Below the pieces are notes generated by a model that had not been told where the DNA came from, did no database searches, and worked only from the letters and a program-made list of their open reading frames with translations. Of a stretch of DNA of 64,000 bases, positions 20,036 to 31,441 are shown in pieces. This DNA comes from a bacterium (GTDB taxonomy: Bacteria; Desulfobacterota; Binatia; DP-6). Each line of letters begins with the position of its first letter. Within the stretch, counting starts at the first letter, position 1. The translations under genes were made by a program, and so were the position numbers. The stretch lies in contig JAHCID010000003.1 of the NCBI GenBank assembly GCA_026129405.1, positions 123,257 to 187,256 on the forward strand, in the 5' to 3' direction.

Positions 20036-21394
20036 TCAGAGGGCGCCGCGTTTCCAGGGGCCCGTGATCGCGGCCGTGAAGCCCGGCAGATAGACGTTCA
20101 CGAAGAGCCAGCGGCGCCAGAAGGTCGCCCCCGCCCACTCCGATCCGCGGAAGTCGCCGCGCCAGCCGTTCACCTGGCCGTTCAGCACTACGGCGTTGCG
20201 GGCGAAGGGGAAGACGTCGCCCTGCGGCGTGACCCCGAGGAGGTACTGGCCGACGCGGCTGCCGTCCTCGCACAGCAGGAGGCTGCCCCGCGGCGAGAAG
20301 GCGAGGTTGTCGGGGTTGTTCATCACCTCGGCGGAGGGCGACTCGTAGACGCAGCGAAGCTGCTCCCAGCGCGGGCTGTAGGCCCACACCTGTCCGCGTC
20401 CCGCGGCGCCTCCGCTCGTGGCCGTGAACCACAGCTCGCGATTGCCGTAGCCGCAGCCCTCGAGGCGGCGGAAGACGGCGCCGCCCGCGGCGAAGCCCTG
20501 CGAGAAGACGCCGAGCGTGTCCGTCGTCCCCGGCGAGTGCGCGCGCTCGGGGTCGTCGATGTCGACCCAGGTGACCGGGAAGCGCACGCCGGCGCCGACT
20601 GCGCCGCGCAGGTCGGCCTGCGGCTGGCCGGCGACGGCGAGCATCTGCAGCCGCCCGCCGCGCGTGAGCTTGCCGCGCACCATGGGGATCATGCGGTAGA
20701 AGCCGGAGGTGCCGCGGTCCTCCGTCTCGTAGACGATGCCGGTGCGGGGATCGACGGCGGCGGCCTCGTGCACGAAGCGGCCGAGCGCGCGCAGCGGCTC
20801 GGGGCGCGCGGCGCCGATCGCCGGCACCTCGAAGACCCAGCCGTGGCTCTCGGCGAGCGGCTCGACGTTCTCCTCGCAGGTGAGCCAGGAGCCCCAGGGC
20901 GTGACGCCGCCGGCGCAGTTCTGGCGCGTGCCGGCGAGGCCGATGCGCGCGCCGAGGAAGCGCCCGCGGCGCGGATCGAACTCGAGGACCGTGGTGCCGC
21001 CCGTCGCGCTCGCGTCGTAGGTGAGCGCGGGCGGCCCGAAGCTGCTGCCCGCAAAGGGCAGCTCGTGGTTGCGCACGAGCCACAGGCGATTGTTGCGCGC
21101 CCGCACCACGCCCATGCCGTCCTGTGCCGGGGGCGTCGCCGCGCCGCCGGGCAGCGGATCGCCGGCCCAGCCGAAGGTCGTGTAGGTGAAGCCCGCGGGC
21201 AGCTCGAGGAGGGGCAGGCCGGTGTTCGCGTCCGCGACCGGCGCGAGCGGCCCGTAGTCGAGGCCGCGCGGCTTGCGGGCCTGCGCCAGGCTCGCGAGGG
21301 GGCCGGGGAGGGCGGAGGCGGCGCACAGGCCGCCCAGGGCGAGGGCGCTGCGACGCAGGAACAGGCGGCGGGTGGGCTCGTGCGGGACGGGCAT
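20036..21394 (-). CDS. Tat-exported PhoX-like (DUF839) protein
   Basis: A 452-aa protein with a twin-arginine signal (TRRLFLRRSALALGG, Arg9-Arg10) and a hydrophobic stretch to about residue 38. The mature part has PhoX-family features: TYTTFGWAGDPLPGG, LWLVRNHELPFAG, FDPRRGRFLG, CAGGVTPWGSWLTCEEN, VYETEDRGTSGFYRM and MNNPDNLAFSPRGSLLLCED. PhoX proteins are calcium/iron-dependent periplasmic alkaline phosphatases, but many DUF839 relatives have no shown activity, so only export and fold are confident. It converges on the YegS-like gene. Confidence 0.85.
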   Translation of the reverse strand: MPVPHEPTRRLFLRRSALALGGLCAASALPGPLASLAQARKPRGLDYGPLAPVADANTGLPLLELPAGFTYTTFGWAGDPLPGGAATPPAQDGMGVVRARNNRLWLVRNHELPFAGSSFGPPALTYDASATGGTTVLEFDPRRGRFLGARIGLAGTRQNCAGGVTPWGSWLTCEENVEPLAESHGWVFEVPAIGAARPEPLRALGRFVHEAAAVDPRTGIVYETEDRGTSGFYRMIPMVRGKLTRGGRLQMLAVAGQPQADLRGAVGAGVRFPVTWVDIDDPERAHSPGTTDTLGVFSQGFAAGGAVFRRLEGCGYGNRELWFTATSGGAAGRGQVWAYSPRWEQLRCVYESPSAEVMNNPDNLAFSPRGSLLLCEDGSRVGQYLLGVTPQGDVFPFARNAVVLNGQVNGWRGDFRGSEWAGATFWRRWLFVNVYLPGFTAAITGPWKRGAL

Positions 21395-21527
21395 GGGCGG
21401 TCTCCCCCGGGCGACGGGTGACGCGACCGTAGCCCATCGGCGGAGGGGCGGCGAGAGAAAGTCGCGCGACGGCAGCGTGTCGATCCGGCGCGCGCTGGTT
21501 CGTCGTCGAGACAGGAGGCGAACGACG

Positions 21528-21968
21528 ATGCGAGTGATGGTCCTGGTGAAGGCGACGCCGGACAGCGAGGCCGGCGCGATGCCGAGCGAGCAGCTGCTCT
21601 CGGAGATGGGGCGCTACAACGAGGAGCTCGTCCAGGCCGGCGTCATGCTGGCGGGCGAAGGGCTGCACCCGAGCGCGAAGGGCGTGCGCGTACGTTTCGA
21701 CGGCGCGGCCCGCACCGTCACCGACGGGCCCTTTGCCGAGACCAGGGAGCTGATCGCAGGCTTCTGGCTCTGGCAGGTGACGTCGATGGCCGAGGCGATC
21801 GCCTGGGCGAAGCGCTGTCCGAACCCGATGCCGGGAAGCTCCGAGATCGAGATCCGTCCGGTCTTCGAGGCCGACGACTTCGGTCCCGAGCTGACGCCCG
21901 AGCTGCGCGCGCAGGGGGAGCGGCTGCGCGCGGCGACCTCGGCGTCGAACCCGTCCCTGAAGCGTTGA
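21528..21968 (+). CDS. YCII-related (DGPF motif) domain protein
   Basis: A 146-aa protein with MRVMVLVKATPDSEAG, then VRFDGAARTVTDGPFAETRELIAGFWLWQV: the TDGPFAE segment is the DGPF motif of YCII-like proteins. Catalytic role of this family is unclear; it is often found with ECF sigma factors and PhnB-like proteins. ATG at 21528 has AGGAGGCG upstream. The VOC protein gene follows after 30 bases, probably in the same operon. Confidence 0.85.
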   Translation: MRVMVLVKATPDSEAGAMPSEQLLSEMGRYNEELVQAGVMLAGEGLHPSAKGVRVRFDGAARTVTDGPFAETRELIAGFWLWQVTSMAEAIAWAKRCPNPMPGSSEIEIRPVFEADDFGPELTPELRAQGERLRAATSASNPSLKR

Positions 21969-21998
21969 TCCACGAAGCCTCGAAAGGAGAGCGACACG

Positions 21999-22415
21999 AT
22001 GCACATCCAGCCGTACCTGTTCTTCAACGGCCGCTGTGAGGAGGCGGTCGAGTTCTACCAGCGGACCGTCGGCGCGAAGGCCGGCATGCTGTTGCGCATG
22101 AAGGACAGTCCCGAGCCCCCGCCGCCGGGGGCGATGCCGCCGGGCATGGAGAGCAAGATCATGCACGGCGAGCTCCAGATCGGCGACACGACGCTCCTCG
22201 TCTCCGACGGGATGAGCGACGGGCCGCCGACGTTCGACGGCTTCCGCCTGGCGCTGCAGGTCGCGGACGTCGCCACCTGCGAACGCCTCTTCGCCGGCCT
22301 CGCGGCCGGCGGTCAGGTGCAGCAGGCGCCGGCGAAGACGTTCTTCTCCGCCGCGTTCGGCATGTGCACCGACCGCTTCGGGTTGCCGTGGATGGTCCTC
22401 GTCAGCCAGCCGTGA
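21999..22415 (+). CDS. VOC (PhnB-like glyoxalase-fold) family protein
   Basis: A 138-aa protein of the vicinal-oxygen-chelate fold: MHIQPYLFFNGRCEEAVEFYQ, MHGELQIGDTTLLVSDG and SAAFGMCTDRFGLPWMV follow the PhnB pattern. Enzymatic role cannot be assigned. AAAGGAGAG precedes the ATG. Its end overlaps the converging EamA transporter gene by 14 bases. Confidence 0.87.
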   Translation: MHIQPYLFFNGRCEEAVEFYQRTVGAKAGMLLRMKDSPEPPPPGAMPPGMESKIMHGELQIGDTTLLVSDGMSDGPPTFDGFRLALQVADVATCERLFAGLAAGGQVQQAPAKTFFSAAFGMCTDRFGLPWMVLVSQP

Positions 22416-23373
22416 CGCGTGCGGAGGTCGCGCGCGCGCCGTTCGCCGCGAGCGGGGCGGCGCGCGCCGGCGTCCGGGCCTGCGACACGATCAGCGCGAC
22501 CGCGCCGAGGATGACGGCGCCCGCGACGAGCATCCGCGGCGTGATCGGCTCGCCCAGGATGGCCCACCCGAGCAGCACGGCCACGACGGGATTCACGAAG
22601 GCGTAAGTCCCGATCAGCGAGGTTGGGGCATGGCCGAGCAGCCAGACGTAGCAGCTGAACGCCAGCAGCGACCCGAACACCACGAGATAGCCGAGGGCGA
22701 GCCACGAGCGCGTCGAGGCGGCGGCGAGGTCCATGCGCAAGGGCTCGCCCGCGAGCACGCCGACGACGAGCAGCAGCGCTCCGCCGGCGAGCATTTCCAT
22801 GCCGGTCGCGAGCGCGGCCCGCGGCGGCAGCGGAGCGCGCCGCGACCACACGGAGCCGACGGCCCACGAGATCGACGCGAGCGTGCAGACGACGACGCCG
22901 AGCGGATGCACGCCGCCGGTGTCGACCGGCCCTGCGAGCAGTGCGATGCCCGCGACGCCGAGGCCGAGGCCGAGCACGGTGCGCGGTCGCAGCGGCTCGT
23001 CCTGCAGCACGCGCGCCGCGAGCGCCATCCAGACCGGCATCACGGCGACGAGGAGGGCGGCGACGCCGGAGGGGATGTAGTGCTGGGCCCAGACCACGCC
23101 GCCGTTGCCGCCGCCGAGCAGCGCGCCGCCGACGATCGCCGTCGCGCGCCATTGTCTCGGGCCGGGACGTTCCCGCGCGCCGCCCCGCCAGCGGGCCCAG
23201 GCGTAGAGGATGCCGCCCGCGACCAGGAAGCGCGTGCCGGCGCCGAGGAAGCTGGGGAGGGTCTCGAGCGCGACGTGGATCGCGAGGTAGGTCGAGCCCC
23301 ACACCACGTAGACGACTCCGAGCGCCGCCCACACGAGCAGCGGCGAAGCGACGGTCGGCGCGGCGGACGGCAT
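22402..23373 (-). CDS. EamA-family (RhaT/YedA-like) transporter
   Basis: A 323-aa membrane protein of the drug/metabolite superfamily with two EamA repeats. VYVVWGSTYLAIHVAL and LPSFLGAGTRFLVAGGILYAW near the N-terminus, GVVWAQHYIPSGVAALLVAVMPVWMAL, and LIGTYAFVNPVVAVLLGWAILGE in the second half are the YedA pattern. It likely exports a small metabolite. The C-terminal tail is Ala/Arg-rich and overlaps the VOC gene; the 5' end is divergent from mtnP. Confidence 0.88.
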   Translation of the reverse strand: MPSAAPTVASPLLVWAALGVVYVVWGSTYLAIHVALETLPSFLGAGTRFLVAGGILYAWARWRGGARERPGPRQWRATAIVGGALLGGGNGGVVWAQHYIPSGVAALLVAVMPVWMALAARVLQDEPLRPRTVLGLGLGVAGIALLAGPVDTGGVHPLGVVVCTLASISWAVGSVWSRRAPLPPRAALATGMEMLAGGALLLVVGVLAGEPLRMDLAAASTRSWLALGYLVVFGSLLAFSCYVWLLGHAPTSLIGTYAFVNPVVAVLLGWAILGEPITPRMLVAGAVILGAVALIVSQARTPARAAPLAANGARATSARVTAG

Positions 23374-23483
23374 GGGGTCGCGTCAGGGAGCCTGCGCCGC
23401 CGTGGCGACGCAAGCAGGCCAATCGCCTTGCGCTGCCGCACCTTTTTGGCCAGGGTACGCGCGCCGTACGGGGGCGGCAGCAG

Positions 23484-24350
23484 ATGGCGGAACGTACGCT
23501 CGGAGTGATCGGTGGCAGCGGGCTCTACGAGCTCCCGGGGCTGACGGACGTGGAGCGCGTGCGTCCGAAGACGCCGTTCGGCGAGCCGTCGGACGAGATC
23601 GTCGTCGGACGGCTCGGCGGCACGCGGCTGTGCTTCCTGCCGCGTCACGGGCGCGGCCACCGCATCCTGCCGTCGGAGCTGCCGTTCCGCGCCAACGTCT
23701 ACGCGCTGAAGACGCTCGGGGTCGACAGCATCCTCGCCGTCAGCGCCGTCGGCAGCCTGCGCGAGGAGATCGTGCCCGGGCATCTCGTGGTGCCGAACCA
23801 GTTCATCGACCGCACGCGCGGGCGCACCGAGGAGAGCACGTTCTTCGGCCGCGGCGTGGTGGCGCACGTGCAGTTCGCCGACCCGTTCTGTCCCGTCTTG
23901 TCGCAGGCGCTCCTCGGCGCGGCGCGCGGCGCGGGCGCGACGGTGCACGAGGGCGGAACGTACGTCTGCATGGAGGGCCCCGCCTTCTCGACGCGCGCGG
24001 AGTCGCATCTGTACCGGAGCTGGGGCGCGCAGATCATCGGCATGACGAACCTCCAGGAGGCCAAGCTCGCGCGCGAGGCCGAGCTCTGCTTCGCCACGCT
24101 CGCGCTGGCGACCGACTACGACTGCTGGCACGCGAGCCACGACGACGTGCACATCGAGGACATCTTGAAGATCATCGCGGCGAACGCGGACCTCGCGCGG
24201 CAGACGGTGGCGGGCCTCGCGCCGGCGCTGCCCGAGCGCACCGGCTGCCCCTGTCCCACGGCGCTCGCCACCGCGATCATCACCGATCGCGCGACCATCC
24301 CGCCGCAGGTGAAGCGCGACCTCGCGCCGATCGCGGGGAAGTACCTGTGA
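23484..24350 (+). CDS. mtnP: S-methyl-5'-thioadenosine phosphorylase
   Basis: Cleaves methylthioadenosine, the by-product of polyamine and related synthesis, to adenine and methylthioribose-1-phosphate. The 288-aa protein has GVIGGSGLYELPG, the phosphate loop RHGRGHRILPSELPFRANVYAL, GGTYVCMEGPAFSTRAES, IGMTNLQEAKLAREAELC and the MTA-selective DYDCWHASHDDV. ATG at 23484 begins the fold. The stop overlaps the PfkB kinase start (GTGA). The adenine released could be re-used by Apt encoded at 49594. Confidence 0.93.
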   Translation: MAERTLGVIGGSGLYELPGLTDVERVRPKTPFGEPSDEIVVGRLGGTRLCFLPRHGRGHRILPSELPFRANVYALKTLGVDSILAVSAVGSLREEIVPGHLVVPNQFIDRTRGRTEESTFFGRGVVAHVQFADPFCPVLSQALLGAARGAGATVHEGGTYVCMEGPAFSTRAESHLYRSWGAQIIGMTNLQEAKLAREAELCFATLALATDYDCWHASHDDVHIEDILKIIAANADLARQTVAGLAPALPERTGCPCPTALATAIITDRATIPPQVKRDLAPIAGKYL

Positions 24351-25354
24351 GCAACACCGGCCGCCGCGTCGTGGTCACGGGCTCCGTGGCCTACGACTAC
24401 CTGATGGAGTTCCCGGGCAGGTTCCTCGACGTCATGGTGCCCGACCGCATGCACCGCCTGTCGGTGTCGTTCCAGGTGGACGCGATGCGCAAGGTGCGCG
24501 GCGGCTGTGCGCCGAACATCGCCTACAGCCTCCGGCTGCTCGGCGCAGAGCCGCTGCTCCTCGCCACCGCCGGCGCCGACGCGGGCGACTACCGCGACTG
24601 GCTCGCCGCCGAGGGCATCGACGTCACGCACCTGCGCGTCCTGCCCGACGTCTTCACGGCGTCGTTCTTCTGCAACACCGACACGGAGCAGAACCAGATC
24701 GCGAGCTTCTACAGCGGCGCCATGGCGCGCGCCGCGGAGCTCGCCATCGCCGACGTCGACCGCGACGGGCTCGCGTGCGTGGTCGTCTCGCCGAACGATC
24801 CGGGCGCGATGGCGAAATACGCGGGCGAGTGCCGCACGCTCGGCATCCCGTTCGTCTACGATCCGAGCCAGCAGGTGGCGCGGCTCGAGGGGCGCGAGCT
24901 GCTGGCGTGCCTCGAGGGGGCCTGGATCTTCATCGGCAACGACTACGAGTTCGGGATCATCGAGAAGAAGACGGGGCTGCGCGAGGCCGAGCTGCTGGCG
25001 CGCGTCCCCGTCCTGATCGTCACCCACGGCGGCGAGGGCTCCACCATCGCGCTGCGCGGCGGCTCCGACGAGGCGCCCGACGGCATCACCACGATCCGCG
25101 TGCCGCCGGCGAAGGTCGAGGCGACGGCGCTCGATCCGACCGGTGTCGGCGACGCGTATCGCGCCGGTCTGCTCGCCGCGCGCCTCGCCGGCCTGCCGTG
25201 GGCCGTCGCGGGCCGCGTCGGCAGCATCGCGGCGGTCTACGCCCTGGAGAGCCTCGGCCCGCAACCCCCGCGCTACGATCTGGCGACGTTCCGCGCGCGC
25301 TACGAGGCGAACTTCGGGACGGACGATCGGGCGCTGCTCGCACGTCTCGGATGA
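24347..25354 (+). CDS. PfkB-family kinase, possibly adenosine kinase-like
   Basis: A 335-aa sugar/nucleoside kinase of the ribokinase fold. VTGSVAYDYLMEFPG at the N-terminus, GGCAPNIAYSLRLLG substrate-lid region, and the PfkB signature DPTGVGDAYRAGL (catalytic Asp near 268) are visible. The Tyr-rich YDYLM and GNDYEFGII segments resemble bacterial adenosine kinases more than sugar kinases, which fits its coupling to mtnP. The GTG start lies within the mtnP stop, and its own stop overlaps the next gene as ATGA. Confidence 0.8.
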   Translation: MSNTGRRVVVTGSVAYDYLMEFPGRFLDVMVPDRMHRLSVSFQVDAMRKVRGGCAPNIAYSLRLLGAEPLLLATAGADAGDYRDWLAAEGIDVTHLRVLPDVFTASFFCNTDTEQNQIASFYSGAMARAAELAIADVDRDGLACVVVSPNDPGAMAKYAGECRTLGIPFVYDPSQQVARLEGRELLACLEGAWIFIGNDYEFGIIEKKTGLREAELLARVPVLIVTHGGEGSTIALRGGSDEAPDGITTIRVPPAKVEATALDPTGVGDAYRAGLLAARLAGLPWAVAGRVGSIAAVYALESLGPQPPRYDLATFRARYEANFGTDDRALLARLG

Positions 25355-26352
25355 GTAGACCCACCCTCTCCGTCCTGATCCCGGTCTACAACGAGGTCGG
25401 CTGCCTCGAACCGCTGCTGCGCGAGCTGGGGGCGGTCCTCGATACGCTGCCGCACGAAGCGGAGATCGTCGCCGTCGACGACGGCAGCAGCGACGGCAGC
25501 TTCGACCGTCTGGTCGCGCTGACGGCGCGCGAGCCGCGCCTGCGCGTCCTGCGCCTCGCGCGCAACTACGGGCAGACGGCGGCGATGGCGGCGGCGATCG
25601 AGCACGCGCGCGGCGATCTGCTCGTCTCGCTCGACGCCGACCTGCAGAACGATCCGCGCGACATCCCGACGCTCCTGGCGGCCCTGCGGCCCGACGTCGA
25701 CGTCGTGAACGGGTGGCGCCAGGACCGCAAGGATCCCTTCATGAGCCGCCGCCTACCGTCGCAGATCGCGAACCGCATCATCTCCGCGGTGACCGGCACG
25801 GCGTTGCACGACTACGGCTGCACGCTGCGCGTGATGCGCGCGCCGGTCGCGCGCGAGCTGCGGCTCTACGGCGAGCTGCACCGCTTCATTCCCGCCCTCG
25901 CCGCCGACGTGGGGGCGCGCGTGGTCGAGGTCCCGGTGTCGCATCGGCCGCGGACGATCGGCCAGTCGAAGTACGGCATCTCGCGCACGCTGCGCGTGGT
26001 GCTCGACCTGCTGACGGTCAAATTCCTGTCCGGCTACGCGACGCGCCCGATCCAGCTGTTCGGGCTCGTGGGGCTGGCGCTGGCGGCGCCGGGGACGCTG
26101 CTCATGGGCGTCCTCGGCTTCCAGCGCATCGTGCTCGGCGTGCCGCTCGCCGGACGTCCCGTCGTTCTGCTCGCCATTTTGTTGACCGTGCTCGGCGTGC
26201 AGTTCGTTTCCATCGGGCTGCTCGGCGAGATGGTGGTGCGCACGTACCACGAGTCGCAGCGCAAGCCGATCTATCGCGTGCGTGAGATCGTCGCGGGAAC
26301 CGCGTCCGAATTGACACCCAGGACACCCGCCGCTAAGGGTGAAGAGATATGA
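25351..26352 (+). CDS. family 2 glycosyltransferase with C-terminal membrane helices (polyprenyl-phosphate type)
   Basis: A 333-aa GT-A enzyme: SVLIPVYNEVGCLEPLLREL, IVAVDDGSSDGSFD, RNYGQTAAMAAAIEHARGD, SLDADLQNDPRDIP with the DxD-like metal site, and RTIGQSKYGISR. Two hydrophobic helices follow (LFGLVGLALAAPGTLLMGVLGF, VVLLAILLTVLGVQFVSIGLLGE), typical of transferases that load a sugar onto undecaprenyl phosphate at the membrane (ArnC/GtrB-like). It is joined by ATGA overlaps to the PfkB kinase upstream and ugd downstream. Confidence 0.9.
   Translation: MSRPTLSVLIPVYNEVGCLEPLLRELGAVLDTLPHEAEIVAVDDGSSDGSFDRLVALTAREPRLRVLRLARNYGQTAAMAAAIEHARGDLLVSLDADLQNDPRDIPTLLAALRPDVDVVNGWRQDRKDPFMSRRLPSQIANRIISAVTGTALHDYGCTLRVMRAPVARELRLYGELHRFIPALAADVGARVVEVPVSHRPRTIGQSKYGISRTLRVVLDLLTVKFLSGYATRPIQLFGLVGLALAAPGTLLMGVLGFQRIVLGVPLAGRPVVLLAILLTVLGVQFVSIGLLGEMVVRTYHESQRKPIYRVREIVAGTASELTPRTPAAKGEEI
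26311..26339 (+). promoter_or_regulatory. internal promoter candidate ahead of ugd
   Basis: TTGACA (26311-26316), 17-base spacer, TAAGGG (26334-26339), inside the 3' end of the glycosyltransferase gene. The ugd ATG lies nine bases later, so any transcript would be nearly leaderless. The consensus -35 is notable in such GC-rich DNA, but the -10 is weak. Confidence 0.3.
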
Positions 26353-27671
26353 AACTCTGCGTAGTTGGGACCGGCTACGTGGGTCTCGTCGCCGGCACCT
26401 GCTTCGCTGAGAGCGGTAACGACGTCGTCTGCATCGACAACGTCGCCGAGAAGGTCGAGCGTCTTCGCCGCGGCGAGGTGCCGATCTACGAGCCCGGCCT
26501 CGAAGAGCTCATCCGTCGCAACGTCACCGAAGGCCGGCTCGTGTTCGACATGGATCTCGCCGACGCGGTGAAGAAGAGCCGCGTCTGCTTCATCGCGGTC
26601 GGTACGCCGGAGAAGGAAGACGGTTCAGCCGATCTCGGTGCGGTGCTCGCGGTGGCGCGGGCGATCGCGGAGTCGATGGACGGGCATCGCGTGATCGTCA
26701 CGAAGAGCACCGTCCCGGTCGGCACGCACGAGAAGATCCGTGCGGTGATGGAGCCGATCGCGCGGCATCCGTTCGACGTGGTCTCGAATCCCGAGTTCAT
26801 GAAGGAAGGCGCGGCGATCGAGGACTTCATGAAGCCCGACCGGGTCGTCATCGGCGCGGCCTCGCTCGAAGCCTTCAAGATCATGCGCGAGCTGTACGAG
26901 CCGTTCTGCCGCACCGGCGCGCCCATCATCGAGATGGACAACGCGAGCGCCGAGATGACGAAGTACGCGGCCAACGCGCTGCTCGCGACGCGCATCTCGT
27001 TCATGAACGAGATCGCCAACCTCTGCGAGCGCGTCGGCGCCGACGTCGACTTCGTGCGGAGGGGCGTCGGCCACGACCGCCGCCTGGGGCATCACTTCCT
27101 CTTCCCCGGCGTCGGCTACGGCGGCTCGTGCTTCCCGAAGGACGTGCAGGCGGTCATCCACACCGCGCACGCGGCGGGCATGAAGTTCCCGCTGCTGAAC
27201 GCGGTCGAGGAGGTGAACGACGCGCAGAAGAAGCGGCTCGTCGAGAAGGTCGTCGAGACCTTCGGCGAGAATCTGCGCGGAAAGAAGTTCGCCATCTGGG
27301 GCCTCGCGTTCAAGCCGAAGACCGACGACATGCGCGAGGCGCCGTCGATCGTCGTCATCGAGGGCCTGCTCGAGCGCGGCGCGACCGTCGCGGCCCACGA
27401 CCCCGAAGCGGAGCACACGGCGCGCGCGGTCTTCGGCGACCGCATCAGCTATCATCGCGTCAACTACGAGGCGCTCGACGGCGCCGACGCGCTCCTCATC
27501 GTCACGGAGTGGAACGAGTTCCGCCGGCCCGACTACGCGCGCATGAAGAAGCTCCTGCGGGCGCCGGTCGTGTTCGACGGTCGCAACGTCTACGACCCCG
27601 AGGTCATGCGCGAGCACGGCTTCACCTACTACCCGATCGGCCGTCGGCCCGTCGGTGCGAACGCCCGCTAG
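26349..27671 (+). CDS. ugd: UDP-glucose 6-dehydrogenase
   Basis: NAD-dependent four-electron oxidation of UDP-glucose to UDP-glucuronate, the entry to acidic sugars and pentoses. The 440-aa protein has [16 protein letters not shown] (Rossmann loop), [16 protein letters not shown]-like segment ([14 protein letters not shown]), [26 protein letters not shown], and the catalytic Cys in GGSCFPKD near 261, followed by [17 protein letters not shown]. The first codons are less GC-rich than the neighbourhood. It overlaps the upstream glycosyltransferase by ATGA and is followed by UDP-glucuronate decarboxylase, its metabolic successor. Confidence 0.96.
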   Translation: MKLCVVGTGYVGLVAGTCFAESGNDVVCIDNVAEKVERLRRGEVPIYEPGLEELIRRNVTEGRLVFDMDLADAVKKSRVCFIAVGTPEKEDGSADLGAVLAVARAIAESMDGHRVIVTKSTVPVGTHEKIRAVMEPIARHPFDVVSNPEFMKEGAAIEDFMKPDRVVIGAASLEAFKIMRELYEPFCRTGAPIIEMDNASAEMTKYAANALLATRISFMNEIANLCERVGADVDFVRRGVGHDRRLGHHFLFPGVGYGGSCFPKDVQAVIHTAHAAGMKFPLLNAVEEVNDAQKKRLVEKVVETFGENLRGKKFAIWGLAFKPKTDDMREAPSIVVIEGLLERGATVAAHDPEAEHTARAVFGDRISYHRVNYEALDGADALLIVTEWNEFRRPDYARMKKLLRAPVVFDGRNVYDPEVMREHGFTYYPIGRRPVGANAR

Positions 27672-27687
27672 GCGGGGAGGCGGCAGG

Positions 27688-28620
27688 ATGGCGCGGGTCC
27701 TCATCACCGGCGGTGCGGGTTTCATCGGCTCGCACCTGTGCGAGCGGTTCCTCGCGGATGGCGCCGACGTCATCTGCATGGACAACTTCCTCACCGGCTC
27801 GCCGGACAACGTCGCGCACCTGCTCGCGAACCCCCGCTTCACGCTGATCCAGCAGGACGTCACGAACTACATCTGGGTGAAGGGCCCGCTCGACGCGATC
27901 CTCCACTTCGCGTCGCCGGCCAGCCCGGTCGACTACCTCGAGCTGCCGATCCAGACGCTGAAGGTCGGCTCCCTCGGCACGCACAAGGCGCTCGGCCTCG
28001 CCAAGGAGAAGGGCGCCCGGCTTCTGCTCGCCTCGACGTCGGAGTGCTACGGCGATCCGCTCGTCCACCCGCAGAACGAGGACTACTGGGGCAACGTGAA
28101 CCCCATCGGTCCGCGCGGCGTGTACGACGAGGCGAAGCGCTTCGCGGAGGCCATGACCATGGCCTACCAGCGCTTCCACAAGGTGCAGACGCGCATCGTG
28201 CGCATCTTCAACACGCACGGCCCGCGCATGCGCCTCAACGACGGGCGCGTCGTGCCGAACTTCATCGCCCAGGCGCTGCGGGGCGAGCCGATGACCGTCT
28301 ACGGCGACGGCAGCCAGACGCGCAGCTTCTGCTACGTGTCGGACCTCGTCGAAGGCCTCGTGCGTCTCCTCGAGTCCGGCCATCCCACGCCGGTGAACCT
28401 CGGCAACCCGATGGAGGTCTCGATCCTCCAGTTCGCCGAGGTGATCAAGAAGCTCACCGGCTCGAAGAGCGAGATCGTCTACCGCGAGCTGCCCGAAGAC
28501 GACCCGAAGGTGCGCCAGCCCGACATCACCCGGGCGCGCACGATCCTCGGCTGGGAGCCGAAGGTCGGGCTCGAAGAGGGCCTGTCGAAGACCATCGAGT
28601 ACTTCCGGAGCAAGGTGTGA
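27688..28620 (+). CDS. UDP-glucuronate decarboxylase (UDP-xylose synthase)-like
   Basis: A 310-aa extended [20 protein letters not shown] Rossmann start, [23 protein letters not shown] with the catalytic Ser/Thr, [11 protein letters not shown] (Tyr-x3-Lys), [21 protein letters not shown] and [14 protein letters not shown]. This set is diagnostic of the UXS group converting UDP-glucuronate to UDP-xylose. GGCGGGGAGGCGGCAGG precedes the ATG. It lies 16 bases after ugd and overlaps the next epimerase by GTGA, making a UDP-Glc to UDP-GlcA to UDP-Xyl route. Confidence 0.92.
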   Translation: MARVLITGGAGFIGSHLCERFLADGADVICMDNFLTGSPDNVAHLLANPRFTLIQQDVTNYIWVKGPLDAILHFASPASPVDYLELPIQTLKVGSLGTHKALGLAKEKGARLLLASTSECYGDPLVHPQNEDYWGNVNPIGPRGVYDEAKRFAEAMTMAYQRFHKVQTRIVRIFNTHGPRMRLNDGRVVPNFIAQALRGEPMTVYGDGSQTRSFCYVSDLVEGLVRLLESGHPTPVNLGNPMEVSILQFAEVIKKLTGSKSEIVYRELPEDDPKVRQPDITRARTILGWEPKVGLEEGLSKTIEYFRSKV

Positions 28621-29543
28621 AGATCGTCGTCACCGGCGGCGCCGGCTTCATCGGCTCGCACGTCGTCGACGCCTACGTCGGCGCCGGGCACGAGGTGCTG
28701 ATCGTCGACAACCTCTGCATGGGCAAGCGCGAGAACCTCCACCCGTCGGCGCGCTTCTTCGAGTACGACATCCTCGATCCGAAGACGGCCGCGCTGATCG
28801 CGAGCGAGAAGCCGGACGTGATCAACCATCACGCCGCGCAGATGGACGTCCGCCGCTCGGTCGCCGACCCGCAGTTCGACGCCCGGGTGAACATCCTCGG
28901 CACCATCGGGCTGCTCGACGCCGCCCGTCAGGCAGGCGTGAAGAAGTTCCTCTTCGTGTCCTCCGGCGGCGCCGCCTACGGCGAGCAGCAGGAGTACCCG
29001 GCGCCGGAGACGCATCCGACCTGGCCGGTCAGCCCGTACGGCGTCAGCAAGCGCTCGGGCGAGCTGTACTGCCACTTCTTCATGGCCGAGTACGGCCTGC
29101 CGTTCGTCGCCTTCCGCTACGCCAACGTCTACGGCCCGCGCCAGGATCCGCACGGCGAGGCCGGCGTGGTCGCGATCTTCAGCGGCAGGATGCTGCGCGG
29201 CGAGCCGGTCACCGTGAACGGCGACGGCACGCAGACGCGCGACTACGTCTTCGTCGGCGACGTCGCGCGCATGAGCCTGCTGGCGCTCGAGCATCCGGCC
29301 ACGGGCCCCGTCAACGTCGGCACCGGCGTCGAGACCGACGTGAACGTGCTGGCGGAGCACATCCGCAGGGCGGCGGGCAGCACGGCCGAGATCACCCACG
29401 GGCCGGCGAAGTCGGGCGAGCAGCGGCGCAGCGTGGTCGCGATCGGGCGCGCCGCCGAGGTGTACGGGTGGAAGCCCGAGGTGTCGCTGGCCGACGGCCT
29501 GGCACGCACGGTCGAGTTCTTCCGCGCCAAGCAGGCGCGCTGA
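28617..29543 (+). CDS. NAD-dependent sugar-nucleotide 4-epimerase (GalE-like)
   Basis: A 308-aa extended SDR starting [20 protein letters not shown] (GTG start inside the upstream stop). [41 protein letters not shown] (Tyr-x3-Lys) and [22 protein letters not shown] are typical of UDP-glucose 4-epimerase-like enzymes. Placed after ugd and uxs, it could epimerise UDP-xylose or UDP-glucuronate, but GalE activity is equally possible. It is probably the last gene of the sugar-nucleotide operon. Confidence 0.88.
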   Translation: MKIVVTGGAGFIGSHVVDAYVGAGHEVLIVDNLCMGKRENLHPSARFFEYDILDPKTAALIASEKPDVINHHAAQMDVRRSVADPQFDARVNILGTIGLLDAARQAGVKKFLFVSSGGAAYGEQQEYPAPETHPTWPVSPYGVSKRSGELYCHFFMAEYGLPFVAFRYANVYGPRQDPHGEAGVVAIFSGRMLRGEPVTVNGDGTQTRDYVFVGDVARMSLLALEHPATGPVNVGTGVETDVNVLAEHIRRAAGSTAEITHGPAKSGEQRRSVVAIGRAAEVYGWKPEVSLADGLARTVEFFRAKQAR

Positions 29544-29577
29544 CGTCGGCGCCGCCGGGCCTGCGGCCGGGCGTCCC

Positions 29578-29606
29578 TTGCGGTCGCGGGGGGCGCCCCG
29601 TAGAGT
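29578..29606 (+). promoter_or_regulatory. promoter candidate for lepA-lepB
   Basis: TTGCGG (29578-29583), 17-base spacer and TAGAGT (29601-29606), 21 bases before the lepA GTG. The same TAGAGT hexamer precedes the M13 peptidase gene. Confidence 0.35.
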
Positions 29607-29627
29607 CCCGGGGCTCGACGAGCCACC

Positions 29628-31427
<1,800 letters not shown>

Positions 31428-31441
31428 GGGTCGCGTCGACT

